A stretch of DNA of 64,000 nt. It comes from Albugo candida. Lineage: Eukaryota; Oomycota; Peronosporomycetes; Albuginales; Albuginaceae. Location: the NCBI GenBank assembly GCA_905220665.1, contig CAJNAR010000020.1, forward strand, positions 62,001 to 126,000. Reading direction: 5' to 3'. Shown here in pieces: positions 1-11,700 of this stretch. The notes beneath the pieces are model-generated. The model ran no database searches, had not been told where the DNA came from, and saw only the letters and a program-made list of their open reading frames with translations. A program made the translations under genes and the position numbers. Position 1 is the stretch's first letter. Every line of letters starts with the position of its first letter.

Positions 1-487
1 TGAAGTTTGAAGCATTTGGTGCTGGTTGATGCGTCTACAAGAAGAAGGACCATGAAGGATGGATTTACTTGTGTCTTTACGTGGATGGTATGATCGTAGC
101 AGCTAAATCAACCGATACCGTGATCAAAGTGGAAATTATAATTTCGTAACGATTTTTAAGTAAAGACCTGGAGCTACTTAAATACCTTTTGGGTATGAAG
201 GTAAATTATGACCACGAGAAGCGATTCATTTCGATCATACAATAGAAATATCTGGAACAGACTGCAGCACTATTTAAGCAAAATCATACGCGTACTGTAG
301 AAAATCCCTGTGATCCAAGCACTAGACCTTCAAACAAAGACAGTCCGACGACGCAAGAAGAAAAAGAACTTATGAATTGCACACCGTATCGCCAACTTAT
401 TGGCGGTTGCTTTATGTTGCAATATGCCCACGGCCGGATATGGCATTCGCTATGAGTCAACTGGGACGTTTCATCTCATCCTGTATC
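1..487 (+). mobile_element. Outer Ty1/copia element, reverse transcriptase part (degenerate, 5' end outside window)
   Basis: Translated fragments read like the end of a copia reverse transcriptase: a YVDG-type version of the YVDD catalytic motif, then a stretch like 'LKDLELLKYLLGMKV', then YRQLIGG and a run like the 'tRPD' region that joins RT to RNase H. Several stops and frame changes show it is dead. The reading is broken exactly at 487 by a second copia element and resumes at 5541 with RNase H. The 5' part of this outer copy lies left of the window. Confidence 0.75.
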
Positions 488-731
488 TATTGGAAGGTCA
501 TTTGCATCGAGTGCACAGTAACCACCGCCGTGACGAGACAGTGACCCTAACGAGCGTGAAGATTGGCAAGAAGGAACCAAATCGCCCTCGAGGAGTCGCG
601 ACAGCAAAATTGCTTTACTGTGAAGGGTCGCAGTGTGCATGATCAGAAACTAATTCTAACTAAATGCAATACGGTTATTCCCCATTCTACTCTGCTGTTA
701 ACACCCGTGCAGACCTTACTTTTTGCCAACA
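488..731 (+). repeat. 5' LTR of inner copia element
   Basis: This 244-bp segment aligns end to end with 5292-5535, including the shared stretch around 'gaagggtcgcagtgtgcat'. It ends in GCCAACA and is preceded by GTATC. Its first dinucleotide is TA where the other copy has TG. Confidence 0.88.
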
Positions 732-908
732 GGTTATGTGGTCAAGTCCGAAGACTTGGTAGAGAGCGTGACGAAAGCACGACAACACCTAGTTTACGCA
801 AGTAGGACGGTTCAAGAAAGGGACCAACAATGGGGATCAAGATGCAAGGACGAGACACAGCACAGATGGATCATGCCGAAGAAAGGAGCGAAGATATAGC
901 GTCGCCAA

Positions 909-1960
909 GTGGACCAGGCGTCAGTCTATGCGAGAATACTCAAGATGCTGGGGGAGATCGATAGCCGTGTCGGTCAAATCGAGGCTCAGCAAAATGCGAG
1001 CAGCGGTTTTGGATACGCTCCGGAGTCACCTTTTCTACCAGCGGAGGTCCCTCACACAGCACTGCAAGGTCAAGGACCGGCCATGATTGGTCGTCCAGTG
1101 CCTGATCTTGGTGGGGATTCAGATTGAATGAGCTTGTGACAGTGGATTTGGAGCAAAAAGTGAATTCAAGGGTCGAGCAGAGAACATGCCTATTTGAAGA
1201 CACTCGGTCCACAAGTCGCCTAGCTTGACTCCACCGGGATCGATCAAGACTCACAAGCTCATGATAAATAAGTTCACGGGAGAATAGCAGTATGCAAAAC
1301 GCGGCACAGGTTTTAAGCAGTGGGGGTATACATTCTTCGAAGTGATCGGGATGAACGAGATTCAGAGTCAATATGCGCCGGGAGAATGCCTTAAAGTGAA
1401 CAATATGGGAGAATACATGGCGCCAAACAGTGTGGCTTCAGCGTTTTTTCAATCCAAGGTGAGGAAATTGTGAGCGGTCAACCCGACGTTGTACCACGCA
1501 ATGGACAAGCTGTACCAAGCGTTCATTGTGACGATTACGCACCAACAGGCCGCCGCATTGTTTTTGAGTGAAAAAGACAAGTCGCGTTTGTGTAACAAGC
1601 ATCTCTTATACCTGATCGCATTGTGCCAAAAAAGCGAGTCACACGAACAACTCGTTGTGGAAAATATCCTCAAGTACGCGGCGCCGCACCTCAAAATAGC
1701 GATGATGGTGTGATACCAACCGACTCGCATGGACTACCTCACACACGCAACAGATCTCATCGCATAGGCGCAAGAGATTGAGGACGATAGAAAAGTGCTT
1801 AAGAGGATGAACAAGGACATAGTCAGTGGACTGGGACATGGCAAGCTTCAGGGTCACTTCCAAGGTGAAGACTGAAAGTGTTATAACTGCGGCAAGCGAG
1901 GATTTGGCGATAAAATGCCATCAACCAAAAAAAGACGATGGCCGCGGGATAGCTAATTTT
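909..1960 (+). pseudogene. copia gag relic with degenerate zinc knuckle
   Basis: The fragments include a helical gag-like stretch (about 1489-1710, with QAAALFLSEKDK and HEQLVVENILKYA) and, from 1879, a CYNCGKRG sequence. The latter is the start of a CCHC zinc knuckle in which the histidine and last cysteine positions are no longer recognisable. The frame is broken several times, so no functional nucleocapsid protein could be made. Confidence 0.6.
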
Positions 1961-1999
1961 GTATTGACTGCATGCGAGAACTCGAATCGCTAGCGAACG

Positions 2000-4900
2000 A
2001 AGGATTCAACAAATAGCTACGTTTATGTGGGTGGTTGATAGACGGACAAGCAGACATCTCGTCCAAGACCCTGACTTGCTTCACGATGCCGTGGAATGTG
2101 ATTAAAATGATGGACTCCTGTTGCTTGACGGAGGTGAACTCAAGGTGACCAAACGAGAATCTGTGGTCCTACATGGTATTGCGAATGGTATAAAGACCCA
2201 GATAACGCTTACCCAAGTATATCACGTGCCCAAGTTGGCTAGGCGCCTCGTATCCATGTGCATGCTGTTTGAAATATGGTGCTCACTGACTACGGAAGGC
2301 GATGTGATGTGCATGCGGTTAGGCAAAAATAAAATACTCTGTTGGATTTACAAACTGAGTATGGCGCATTACTGGCAGATTTGACTCCTAGTACGTCGAT
2401 AATGACGCCAAAACGACTTAATGAGATTGTGATGACTGCAGTTCAAGTCACGGGGCTAACAACAGATGTACAGAAAGGAACGCTGCACCATTTTCATCTT
2501 CGTCTCGGACTCTCGGACACATAGCTTACGATACCGCGGAGCGTATGGCTAAAGCTCCTGATTACGGTATTGAACTTACTGATCACGTGCGTGCAAACTG
2601 TCTCACGTACGCTGAAGCGAAGGGCACCAGAGCTAAACCGCCCAATAAAGACTCGGGTGCAAATTCACCAATCGACCGCATCCCGGGTGTGATCTGTAGT
2701 GATCTGAAAGAACCGATCGCCCCAAAAGACTGTCCTGGAAACAGATATTTGGTTGTGTTCATCGACTACAGGTCAAATGACGTGCGCGTATTCGCGGCAC
2801 GGAAGAAAAATACTGCAGTCAAGACGTTCGAGCATTTTTTGGCGTGGTCTGAAACGAATCTAATTGTTGCATCCACGTCCTGTCACTGACGGTGAAGTAG
2901 AGTATCAATTGGTCAGTCTCTTCTGCAGACAGGTGTGTGACGTCAAGTAACAGAAACAGGTACTCCACAATGTAACGGAAAGGCTAAATGCATGAATCGC
3001 ACCGTCTTTAGAATGGTGCGATCCATGATCTTTGGTTCAGGTCTAGAGCTAATGTACTGGAGCGAGCCTGCAGAGTACGCTGCTTTCATATTCAACCGGA
3101 GTCCGACTCGAGAAAATTTGAAGCGTTTGTCGCCGATTTAAGTGCGCATCGGGCGGGCACCGAGTCTACAGGGTATCTTCTATCTTCTTCTTTGGGTCTC
3201 CGCGTATGGTTTGGCGTGATCCCTAAAAGAACACTTGTGCGTGATGCAGAGAAAGCACGGATACTGGGTATAAGTGAAAAAACAAAGGTATACAAGGTGT
3301 TGTTGTTCAAGGATAAAGTCTTAACGAAAACTAGACACATCACCAACATCGAGACACTCGATGGCACGGCTAATGAATAAATCCAACGTGCACTTTATGA
3401 TGACAGAGGACAAGAGCCTGATCATGTGCAAAAGAAAGTGGAGAGTGATCATCAAGTGGCCGAAGAAAGTGATGCGCAGCCGAAGGAGTCGCTGCCATTA
3501 GGTCCGAGGAGATCACAGCGCAAACATACGAAGTCAATAAAACAAGCCGTGGCAGACGAGTATAGTGAAGGAAGTAGCATGGAGAAACGAGAAAAAGTCA
3601 GCTCACCCAAAAGTGTATCTCAAGGAGAATGCACCAATGTAGGAGAATTAGAATCAAGTGTCGAAGAGTTGCAAGTGTCGGATCCAGTGCTTATGGCGTT
3701 CGCAGTGCTGCCTGCGGACAAGCGCATGACAGAAAACTCGCGATACCAGACCCAACAAATTCTGAAAAAGCGCGTCGTGGACCTATTAGTTCTAGGTGGG
3801 CGATCGCTGCGCAAGAGGAAATTGCGCCACCCGAGGCAAACGAAACGTGGACGGTAATCAAACGTCCAAAGAACGTGAAACCCATCCCAACCATGTGGTT
3901 TTATAAAACCAAGATGTGAGCAAATGGGACTGTGGAAGGATACAAGACGAGACTGGTTGTTCGCGGCGACAAAGTGTGAATTACAATCCCACATTCTCTA
4001 CGATAATGCCGATAGGAAATGCATGTGTCATTTTACGTTTTCACGGATGTGGGGGATTCCGCCTAGGCATGGTAACTTCCCAAGCGCGTACCCGAAAGCT
4101 TTCACGGAGCCAGAGTACGAAATCTGCTTGAGAATTCCCGATGAAATGACAGTCAACCAAGACATCCTGGACCGAATTTGGCGTAACGTAACCTGATGAA
4201 TTGTTGTTGCTTCTACAACGGAATCTCTATGGACTAAAACAGGTAGGAAGACTTTGGCATCAATTGTTGTGAAATACGCTGCTCAAGATTGATTTCGTAA
4301 AATGCATAATGACCCGTGCGTTTTTACAATACCGATGAGGATGGTATGACTATCGTCGGGGTATACGTTGATTACCTGCTAATTACAGCACGACAGTGAA
4401 ACGTATCGATCAATTCTTTACTGACATGAAGGTTCTTGAGCTTAAGGATCTCGGTATTGTTGAGAAGTTCTTCGGGAATGAGATTTTCGAGGACAAAAGA
4501 AGGAGTCTCTTGTATCTACCAGGAGCAGACGATTGAAGAAGTGCTCGAGAAACACGGTCTGGCTGAAGCAAACTAGGTATGAGTACCGAATCTGAAGTGC
4601 AAATAATCGAAGAGACAACGAGCTGCTGCTGTGGGATTGAATCGAGTACCGACTATCAGGAATTTCCAGTCTCTAGTTGGGAGCTTGCAAAGGGCATCGC
4701 GCTTCCCGCGTCCAGAAATTTCGTTAGCGGTGCGCAGAGAGAAAATAGGCGAAGTTACGCACCAGCACAGCAGGCTTATAAGCTTGCAAAAAAGATTGCA
4801 AGGTACTTGAAGGGAACGGAAAGTTTGAAGCTACATTTTCGTGAAAACAGCGAGCCCCAGTCGCCCATCAGGATTTTCAGCTTCAGTGATGCGGAGCTTG

Positions 4901-5240
4901 CGGCTGACAATGAAGATTGAAAGTCTGTGAGTGCAGGTGTGCAGATTGTTAATGGAATTGCTGTAGGGTGGCACTGCAAGAAGCAAGCTGCTGTTGCTCA
5001 GTATACAGAGGAAGGGGGATTCGTCGCTGCTGCCGTAGGAGGATGTGAGTGGTACTCAATATTGATAATCAAGCTGCAGTGAAGCAAATTTAAAACGCGG
5101 CGAGCTCAGCCAGCACGAATTATGTGGATGTGAAGCTTCAATTCTTACGTTATTACGCCAGGAAGGAGACGGTCAAGCCAACGTATGAATGTAAGAAGAC
5201 GATGATCGCCGCCGACTTATTGACGAAGGTGCTGCCATCT
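2000..5240 (+). pseudogene. copia pol relic (protease, integrase, reverse transcriptase, RNase H)
   Basis: Domains follow copia order. A protease-like region at about 2020-2320 ends in QVYHVPKLARRLVS. A GAG-pre-integrase motif (HHFHLRLG) lies near 2485. An integrase core at about 2670-2880 has GVICSDLKEP and LVVFIDYRSND, which carry the two aspartates. RT starts near 3790 (ETWTVIKRP, then TRLVVRGD) and reaches a VYVDYLL version of the YVDD motif near 4350. RNase H spans about 4600-5240 (QQAYKLAKKIARYLKGTESL). Stops and frameshifts separate the blocks. Confidence 0.8.
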
Positions 5241-5291
5241 CCTGAATTGTGATAGGTCTGAAGTGATGTTCATCAAGGCGCCGGAAAGGAG

Positions 5292-5535
5292 TGTTGGAAG
5301 ATCATGTGCACAGAGTGCACAGTAACAGCCGCCGTGAAGGTACAGTGAATCTAACGAGCGTGAAGATTTGCAAGAAGGAACCAGATCGACTGCGAGGAAT
5401 TGCGGGAGCAAAACTAATTTACTGCGAAGGGTCGCAGTGTGCATAATCAGGAATTCCTTCTAGCTACATTTAATACATTTATTCCTCATTCTAGTCTGTT
5501 GTTAACAGTCATGCAGACCTTGCTGTTTGCCAACA
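5292..5535 (+). repeat. 3' LTR of inner copia element
   Basis: Second copy of the 244-bp LTR. It begins TGTTGGAAG directly after a polypurine tract, ends in GCCAACA, and is followed by the GTATC target duplication. Confidence 0.88.
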
Positions 5536-5540
5536 GTATC

Positions 5541-6238
5541 AAATCATTGGAAGGCAGCAATCAAAGTTTTGCGATACTAGACATCGACGGCTACATTTGG
5601 AATACACTACACTACAATACTGTAATCCCCGAACCAACTATCTGCATACATTGATGCAGACTGGAGAAACAACTTGGACGACCGTAGGTCTTTGAGTGGA
5701 GTATTGATCCTACTGAATGGTGAATCAGTTGTATTCAAGCCATAGTACCAACGTACGGTGCTTTGAGTACCTCAAAAGCTGAGTACATGGAAATGAGTAG
5801 GGTTGCAAATGAATCCACCGGATCTGGATATGGATCTGAGAGTTGGATCCATTTAGCAAATGGATCTGGGGCTGGATCTGAGAGTTGGGTCGATTTGCAG
5901 CCCTAGCAATGAGCATGTGCACACAGGACATTTTGTGGGCAAGAGAAATGCTCTCCGACTTGAGATGTGAACAGAAAATCCGACGTTGTTTGGGGTGGGG
6001 TGATAATCAAGGAGCTATCGCATCTGCCACAAACCCAGGATATTATGCACGAACGAAGCATGTGGATATCCGCTTCCACTTTATTCGTGAGAAAATAACG
6101 ACAGGTTTGATAAAAGTGATCTACAAGGACGAAGTACCAACTCGCGGATATTCCGACAGAAGCACTAGGAACCAGCCGAATACAATGCATTCTGATGCAA
6201 TGGGTATCAGTTGAATGTGCAACTACATTGAGCGGGAG
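5541..6238 (+). pseudogene. Outer copia element, RNase H part (continuation of 1-487)
   Basis: The conceptual protein carries copia RNase H hallmarks in order: a DIDGYIWN stretch, a degraded 'DW..D.R.S.SG' region, TSKAEYMEM, then DILWAREMLSDL, DNQGAIASATNP, ARTKHVDIRFHFIRE and a final YKDEVPTRGYSD. It joins logically to the RT part left of 487. A small hAT-like element interrupts it at 5798-5905. The coding part ends at 6213 and is followed by a purine tract and a putative LTR. Confidence 0.75.
5798..5905. mobile_element. hAT-like MITE, 108 bp, inserted in copia RNase H
   Basis: The ends form terminal inverted repeats: TAGGGTTGCAAAT at the left and, reverse-complemented, TAGGGCTGCAAAT at the right, which is the TAGGG...GCAAA pattern typical of hAT ends. 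They are flanked by an 8-bp near-duplication (GAAATGAG at 5790-5797, GCAATGAG at 5906-5913). Removing the insert plus one copy of the duplication brings the two halves of the RNase H reading frame back in phase. Inside, the block TGGATCTGAGAGTTGG occurs twice. It encodes nothing, so it would be non-autonomous. Confidence 0.72.
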
Positions 6239-6478
6239 TGTCAAAAGTATAGTTGAAGTACTGTATGAGACTGATCCACTTGTGATAAGTGGTCCGTAGG
6301 TGACTGTAAATCTTGATAATACACATGCGCATTTTTTCTTTCAACAGAACAACAGAGGTAACCTCTATCAGACTGATTCCAAAAGATGACATTTTTCGAT
6401 CGGTTCTGATGGGTATCAGTCGAGACATATGAATATATGCACTGATTTGCACTTCCACGGAATACACGCGTTCAATCA
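6239..6478 (+). repeat. Putative 3' LTR of the outer copia element
   Basis: It begins TGTCAAAAG directly after a purine run (gagcgggag) just past the end of the RNase H relic, which is where a copia 3' LTR should start. A CA end near 6478 would give about 240 bp, similar to the inner LTRs. The matching 5' LTR is outside the window, so the right boundary is only a guess. Confidence 0.4.
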
Positions 6479-7778
6479 TAAAAGAATAATCGAAATATGT
6501 CTCGTGCTTGAAATAAAAAAAAAATCATGTAGATAAGAGGATGCATCAATAGGTTCATCGCAAAGAAACTCGAACGAAGACTATCGCTAAGTAGAAGTGC
6601 ATGCTAGTGCTACATCTTTACCCAGTGCATTTTTAAAATTCTCGCTGTCTTCAGCATTTCTTTTGTTGCGATTGCATCACCGAGCTTTTTTTATCCCAAG
6701 AGCAGATAAAACATGGATCCAAGCGAACATCGATACTTTTCTGTTAAACTTCGGAGCACTTATCTGTGCGACTGCTATCCGTGAAAGCGACTCCATAATC
6801 TTTTTTCCGTATGAATCAGCCAGAAGTTTACAAATCTTTGCAATCGCATCGACTGTGTCAATGAAGATGAAATGAAGCGAGAAAATTACACGGGGTGAAC
6901 CGACAAGACGGGTTTTCATGAATCACTTATCCTCAGATCGATTCTGAAAGTCTTGCTGTCGACTTTAAGAATCTTCTATCTGAGAAGAGGTTCTGTGAAA
7001 TGATATTTGTGTGAATGCAAGAAAAAGACTTCGATAGACTCACCTTGAAAAGCATTATAATTTTCCGCTTTCCAACCTCGACTGCAGTGCCTCCATCTGC
7101 TGTGCACAATGATGTCGGGCTTCCTTGGACTCGATCGTAATAGAACGAGATAAATGCAGCATTAGATCGCTATTGTAGATACTTGATTGCCATAAGGTTG
7201 CCCTGCTGATTTTTACTGATGTATGTAAACCGCTTCTCTAATGCATGTTTATCCATTACGTTTCAGTGTTCCCAGCGTAGTTGTAAATCATAAGGTGGAT
7301 TCATCCTTTGGTCGATATAACTGATCATAGTTTCACTTTATTTCGCAGCTTAAATGATAGTAGTTGTCCGAGCGGTACAGAAAACAATTATGCGATCGTC
7401 CCTTGGATTACGAAACTCACAACTCGTGAAACTTATGCTGACATTGTCGTCAAAACGGGGTAGTCCTATTGTCAAACATGACGCACGCGACTGAGTTAGT
7501 GGCTTGCGTGGCTGCGTTGAACTGGTGCAAGCTTTGTGTAAGTGTCGTTGTGCAAGAATATCTCGCTAAAAAAAGACTTCGCAACAGAAACAGACAGCGC
7601 CACATTGGAATTTCCAGCAGCAATTCCAAGGCATGTCTCGAATTCCAAATGTGAGCACACGGATTGTTCCAAAGAAGCTTATCATGCCTGAAACTGGCAG
7701 CTGCTTTGACGCAACTACTGTATCTTCTAACGTAAGCAGTCATTCTATGCCTGAGGCCCTTTGACTAATGTCTGATGC
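6479..7778. other. No supportable gene; scattered coding-like fragments
   Basis: I see no gene I can defend. Short fragments on both strands look weakly protein-like. One is a minus-strand stretch near 7040-7330 with two conflicting stops; another is a plus-strand stretch near 7345-7460. They overlap and contradict each other. This could be a decayed gene or the upstream region of PACRG. Confidence 0.4.
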
Positions 7779-8713
7779 ATGCAGCGTCAACATGTTGATT
7801 CTAAATCAAGATCACCTGGAGTAAATTCAGTCTCTAAATGTGCTCGTTTTGATTATCTTCGCAAAGACACAGGAACCGGAGGGTTGGCAGAACTAGAGAA
7901 ATCGACACGAGTATATATTGTACTTTATTCTCTTTTAATGATTCGTTCCTCAAAACATGGAATTATATAGGCAGCAGCCTTAGTATCCAATTCAAATACT
8001 CAGTCTACGAAATCAGGGAAGCAGCCGGAAGCATACAGTGCAAGGTACAACCCTCCGGACACCTCATTCCGCAAATATTATGAGCGAGGCGATCTACCCA
8101 TTCAAATTGATCATGGGACTGTTCGCAACATGGTTGCCTGGAAAGTAGATATCACAAAGCTTGATTTTCATCACTATTTGCCCATATTTTTCGACGGCCT
8201 GCGTGAAATGGAAGAGCCTTACGCATTCCTTGCAGAGCAAGGAATAAAGGACATGCTTATCAACGCAAACTCTAAAGTTCTGCCGGTTCTTCCACAGCTG
8301 ATAATTCCTATCAAAAGTGGGTGGTTCTTGTTCAGTGGAGGCCTAAATGTCAACTTACTCAATCTTTCATAGATGCGCTTAATACTCGCCAAAATAGCGT
8401 GCTGATCAAGACTCTGAACATCCTGCAACTGCTCGTTACGTGCGAGTCCGCAACACAGAAAGATGGTACTACTAAAGGATTGATCGGACAAGCTCTAGTA
8501 CCGTATTATCGGCAAATCTTGCCAGTTTTCAACATTTTTATCCGTAAAAACGATAATATCGGCGATGCGATGGATTACTCTCAGCGGAAAAAGCTGAATT
8601 TGGGGGATCTTATCCAGCAAACGCTTGAGATATTTGAAACCAATGGTGGTGACGATGCTTTCATCAATATAAAATATCTAGTGCCGACCTATCAAAGTGT
8701 TTGCCTCAACTAG
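7779..8713 (+). CDS. PACRG: PACRG, parkin co-regulated gene protein (axonemal inner junction)
   Basis: PACRG binds the inner junction between the A and B tubules of axonemal doublet microtubules, so it belongs to the flagellum. Three exons (7779-7910, 7971-8316, 8373-8713) give 272 aa, close to the usual length. The family signature is clear: [14 protein letters not shown], then [28 protein letters not shown] joined to ALNTR across intron 2, [15 protein letters not shown], and the C-terminal [15 protein letters not shown]. Introns are 60 and 56 bp. The first exon (44 codons) has no conserved motif, so the start is the least certain part. The gene is convergent with the CFAP57-like gene, 45 bp away. 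Confidence 0.9.
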
Positions 8714-8758
8714 ACCCAATACAGCCGAATTCTTACAGTATGTATGATTATCACGCTC

Positions 8759-11700
8759 CTACTTCCGATCCATCGCTGACTGAGGCCTTGTCGTCCTACA
8801 TGGAAATGATGACGGTGTTGCGGTCACTGGACGTACACTTGCTCGTCCGCTCGCTTTCAGCGAGTTCGCTAAAGGTACCCGTTGACTATTGCTGATATGA
8901 TTAGATTGCCGATTATCACCGTCTGGAACCTTTATTGCAGCCTCTTTTATTGTCGCCGCTTTCATGATAGTTCGACCATCAAAATCCGGTGACACGACAG
9001 AAACCACACGACTTTTGGAACCTTGATTGTCACTGCCGGGAGCATACTCCAGCTTGGAAGGCATCGAAGCCGAGTGATGTAATTTTCGAATCATTCGAGC
9101 CGCATTGGAACTAGAACATTCAGGACGCCTCTCCTCGGAGCCTCCTCCTTCTGTTTGCTCTGATCCAGGGGACATTGGGGTGACTGAAAGTGAAGATCTT
9201 TTTTGAGAATCATCCTTTTTTATAAGCTTCATGTTACGAGATAGACTGCGTTCACGTGAGTGATATTCTTCGAGCTTCTGCTTCAGAGTCTTGCATTTCT
9301 TTTTCGCTTCATTAAGGTCTGTCATAAGCGTTGTGTTCTGAAACGTTAATGTTGCGGAAAGCTGGGATTTTTCTTTCCGGATAAGCTCGAGCTGATGATG
9401 TAATTGCATTTTGTTTCGTAGAAGAGATTCGTTCTGTCGTTCGATTTCACTTTGAATAGAAGCATCTTCTACTTTGCCTTCCATCTCGGATTTTTGCTGA
9501 CTTTGGTGCTTTCCTGTTTCGTTTTCATGTTGGATAGAAGATGCTGTCAAATTCTCCCACCTTTTTGCCCACCGCCTATAGAGTAGCTGCAAATTATGAC
9601 GCAGTGTCGAATCTTTGGTTGGCATTTTCTCTATTGCGGTATGCTCTATCAAACTCTTCTCTCGCCCCACCTGAAACGATGATCCTTTACTTCTCGTAAG
9701 ATTGGACCCCCTTGTCACGGGCTGAATAAATAGCTGCTCAAGCTCCTCCAAAATCGTTCGTCCGAAAGTCTGCAACCGATCGATACGTCTTTGGGTGATT
9801 CTAGAATCATTTTCATACTTCTTTATCTTGGCTTTTTGTACGAAGCATAAATTATCATTGAATTGTGCTAAAAGGCTCATCTCTTGATGTGCTGCGTGAA
9901 GTTGCGTCATATGCTGTTTCACCACTTGTGTCTCATTTTCTTTCGGTATCAGCTGAGATTTCAACAATAGTGCTTGGGATTGGTGAACAGTATTTAGTCG
10001 TTTCAGCTGATTTAGTGCCTCTCTTTGCTCATTTGCTATCGCCTCGAGACTGACGTTGCTTCGTCGAAGTCTCAATATTTCTTCCTCTTGTTGTTTGAGT
10101 GATACCTTCAGGCGCTTTATTTTTTCTTGATATACAGAAGTTTTGGATTGAACTTGGCTGATTTCTTCATCCTTTTGTGCCAAAGCCTGCAAAAGAAGTT
10201 TTAGTTCTTGGTTCAGACCAGCCACTTGTCCTTGAACAGTGGTAAGCGATTGCTGTGCTTCCTTCTTGTTTGTTTCTATCGACCCAGAGAGCTGGAAGAG
10301 ATGGCGTAGATGATCTTCATCAACTTGTTCTAGTGCTTCTTTCAATGATTGATGAGCATTGGCCAACTCTTTTGTAAGCTTCATTTTTTCCGATTCAAAT
10401 TTCGTATTCTCTAGATATAGTTGCTCTTCGAAGTTTTTCTTTAGCTGTTCCATGCGAGTCGCAGCTGTTCTTTCTTCCTCCTGTCTCTGTGATTGAGCCT
10501 TTTGAAGTTCACTACGACACAGTAAAATCTCATTCTGATACTCTATAATGGAGGAGCGATATTGTATTCGATCGTTTTTCGCTTTTACGGACAGGTTTTG
10601 TATTAAAGCATCATTTTCCGCTTTCGCTTCCTCCGCAGCATCACGTAATTTCACACGCCAAAGATCTTCTTGCAATGCTGCTTTCTCTTCTTCAGTACGT
10701 TTCTCTTGGTCTAAGGTCAGCTGAAAACTGGATTTCTGGTCGACAAGTTCTGCCTGGAGTCTTTCAGACTCTGACCGGAATTGATGTAAATGCACTTCTA
10801 GCTCCTCATATGTGAATCTCTCCTTCTCAATGAGTCGTCGTTCATACAATCCTACATCCACTACGTCTTGTAGAGCTTTGAAGGATAAGTTTTTATGGTT
10901 CGATTCTTTGACGTCTGTCTTGCCATTTATTTCTTTGGAACCGCCGTTGACGCGAATGTTGCAAATAACAATGACTCCCGAAGCAGTACTGGTGATGAGC
11001 TGTGACCCTCCCGTACTTACAGCAAAAATAAGACTTGTGATCGGCACGGTATGAAGATCAATACGATGTGATAATGTGACACGCATCGATGCACGCTGAA
11101 AGACGTTATTGCAGATAGGCTGCCCAGTTCTCATCAAATACCATTGCAATATAAGTATCTCGCCACGAGACGTACCAGCATATAATAATTGATGAGAGCC
11201 GCTATCCAAAGCGGTCAGATTGTACGGTAGGAGCAAACCTAATTCTCCAGCATCGAGGCTACCTAATGGTCGACTATGTTTTCCTTGTTGCGCGGTGAGC
11301 TGGTCGCTTGAGAAATCAAATGCGACTTCATTGTATAAATCCGTGTAGATCCATGCACGGATCCGTGTTTGTCGTATACTTTTAATACTCTGCCTTGTCA
11401 TGCTGGAATTTGAAATGATAAGCTTCTCGAGTACAAAAAGAACATAAAATGGTTGCTCGAGCCCGGGTTCACGAGAAAATTGATCGGCAGCACTCAATGT
11501 CACAGCCGAGAATTCATTACTTTCATCACTTGTATCGACTGTCACTATTGATGGGAGCGACTTCGAGCACGTCTTGGACCATCCCACTTCATGGGAGATG
11601 AGGATGAGAGATTCTGAGTCGAGCGCAATATGTACAGAAGAAAGTTTTGCACCATTATCTCCAATAAAGAGAAAGGAAGTATCATTAGGATGCCACATAC

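Larger units (their letters stand above)
488..5535 (+). mobile_element. Inner Ty1/copia LTR retrotransposon, complete but decayed, inserted in the outer copy
   Basis: Two direct 244-bp LTRs (488-731 and 5292-5535) bound an internal region with gag and pol relics in copia order: gag, protease, integrase, RT, RNase H. The host pentamer GTATC is present on both sides (483-487 and 5536-5540) as a target-site duplication. A purine-rich tract (ggaaaggag) sits directly before the 3' LTR. The LTRs end in CA; the right one begins TG, the left one has decayed to TA. By eye the two LTRs agree at roughly four bases in five, so the insertion is old. Stops and frameshifts run through the internal region. 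Confidence 0.88.

Noticed and set aside
5798..5905. Alternative reading of the small insert as a Tc1/mariner MITE with a TA target duplication
   Set aside because: A TA duplication is possible, but the 8-bp near-duplication, the TAGGG...GCAAA ends and the preserved reading frame fit hAT better.
7040..7330. Minus-strand coding-like stretch with a TGA in frame, considered as a selenoprotein or readthrough case
   Set aside because: There is no SECIS element that I can see, two alternative frames look equally protein-like, and a second stop follows. A decayed gene or chance is simpler.
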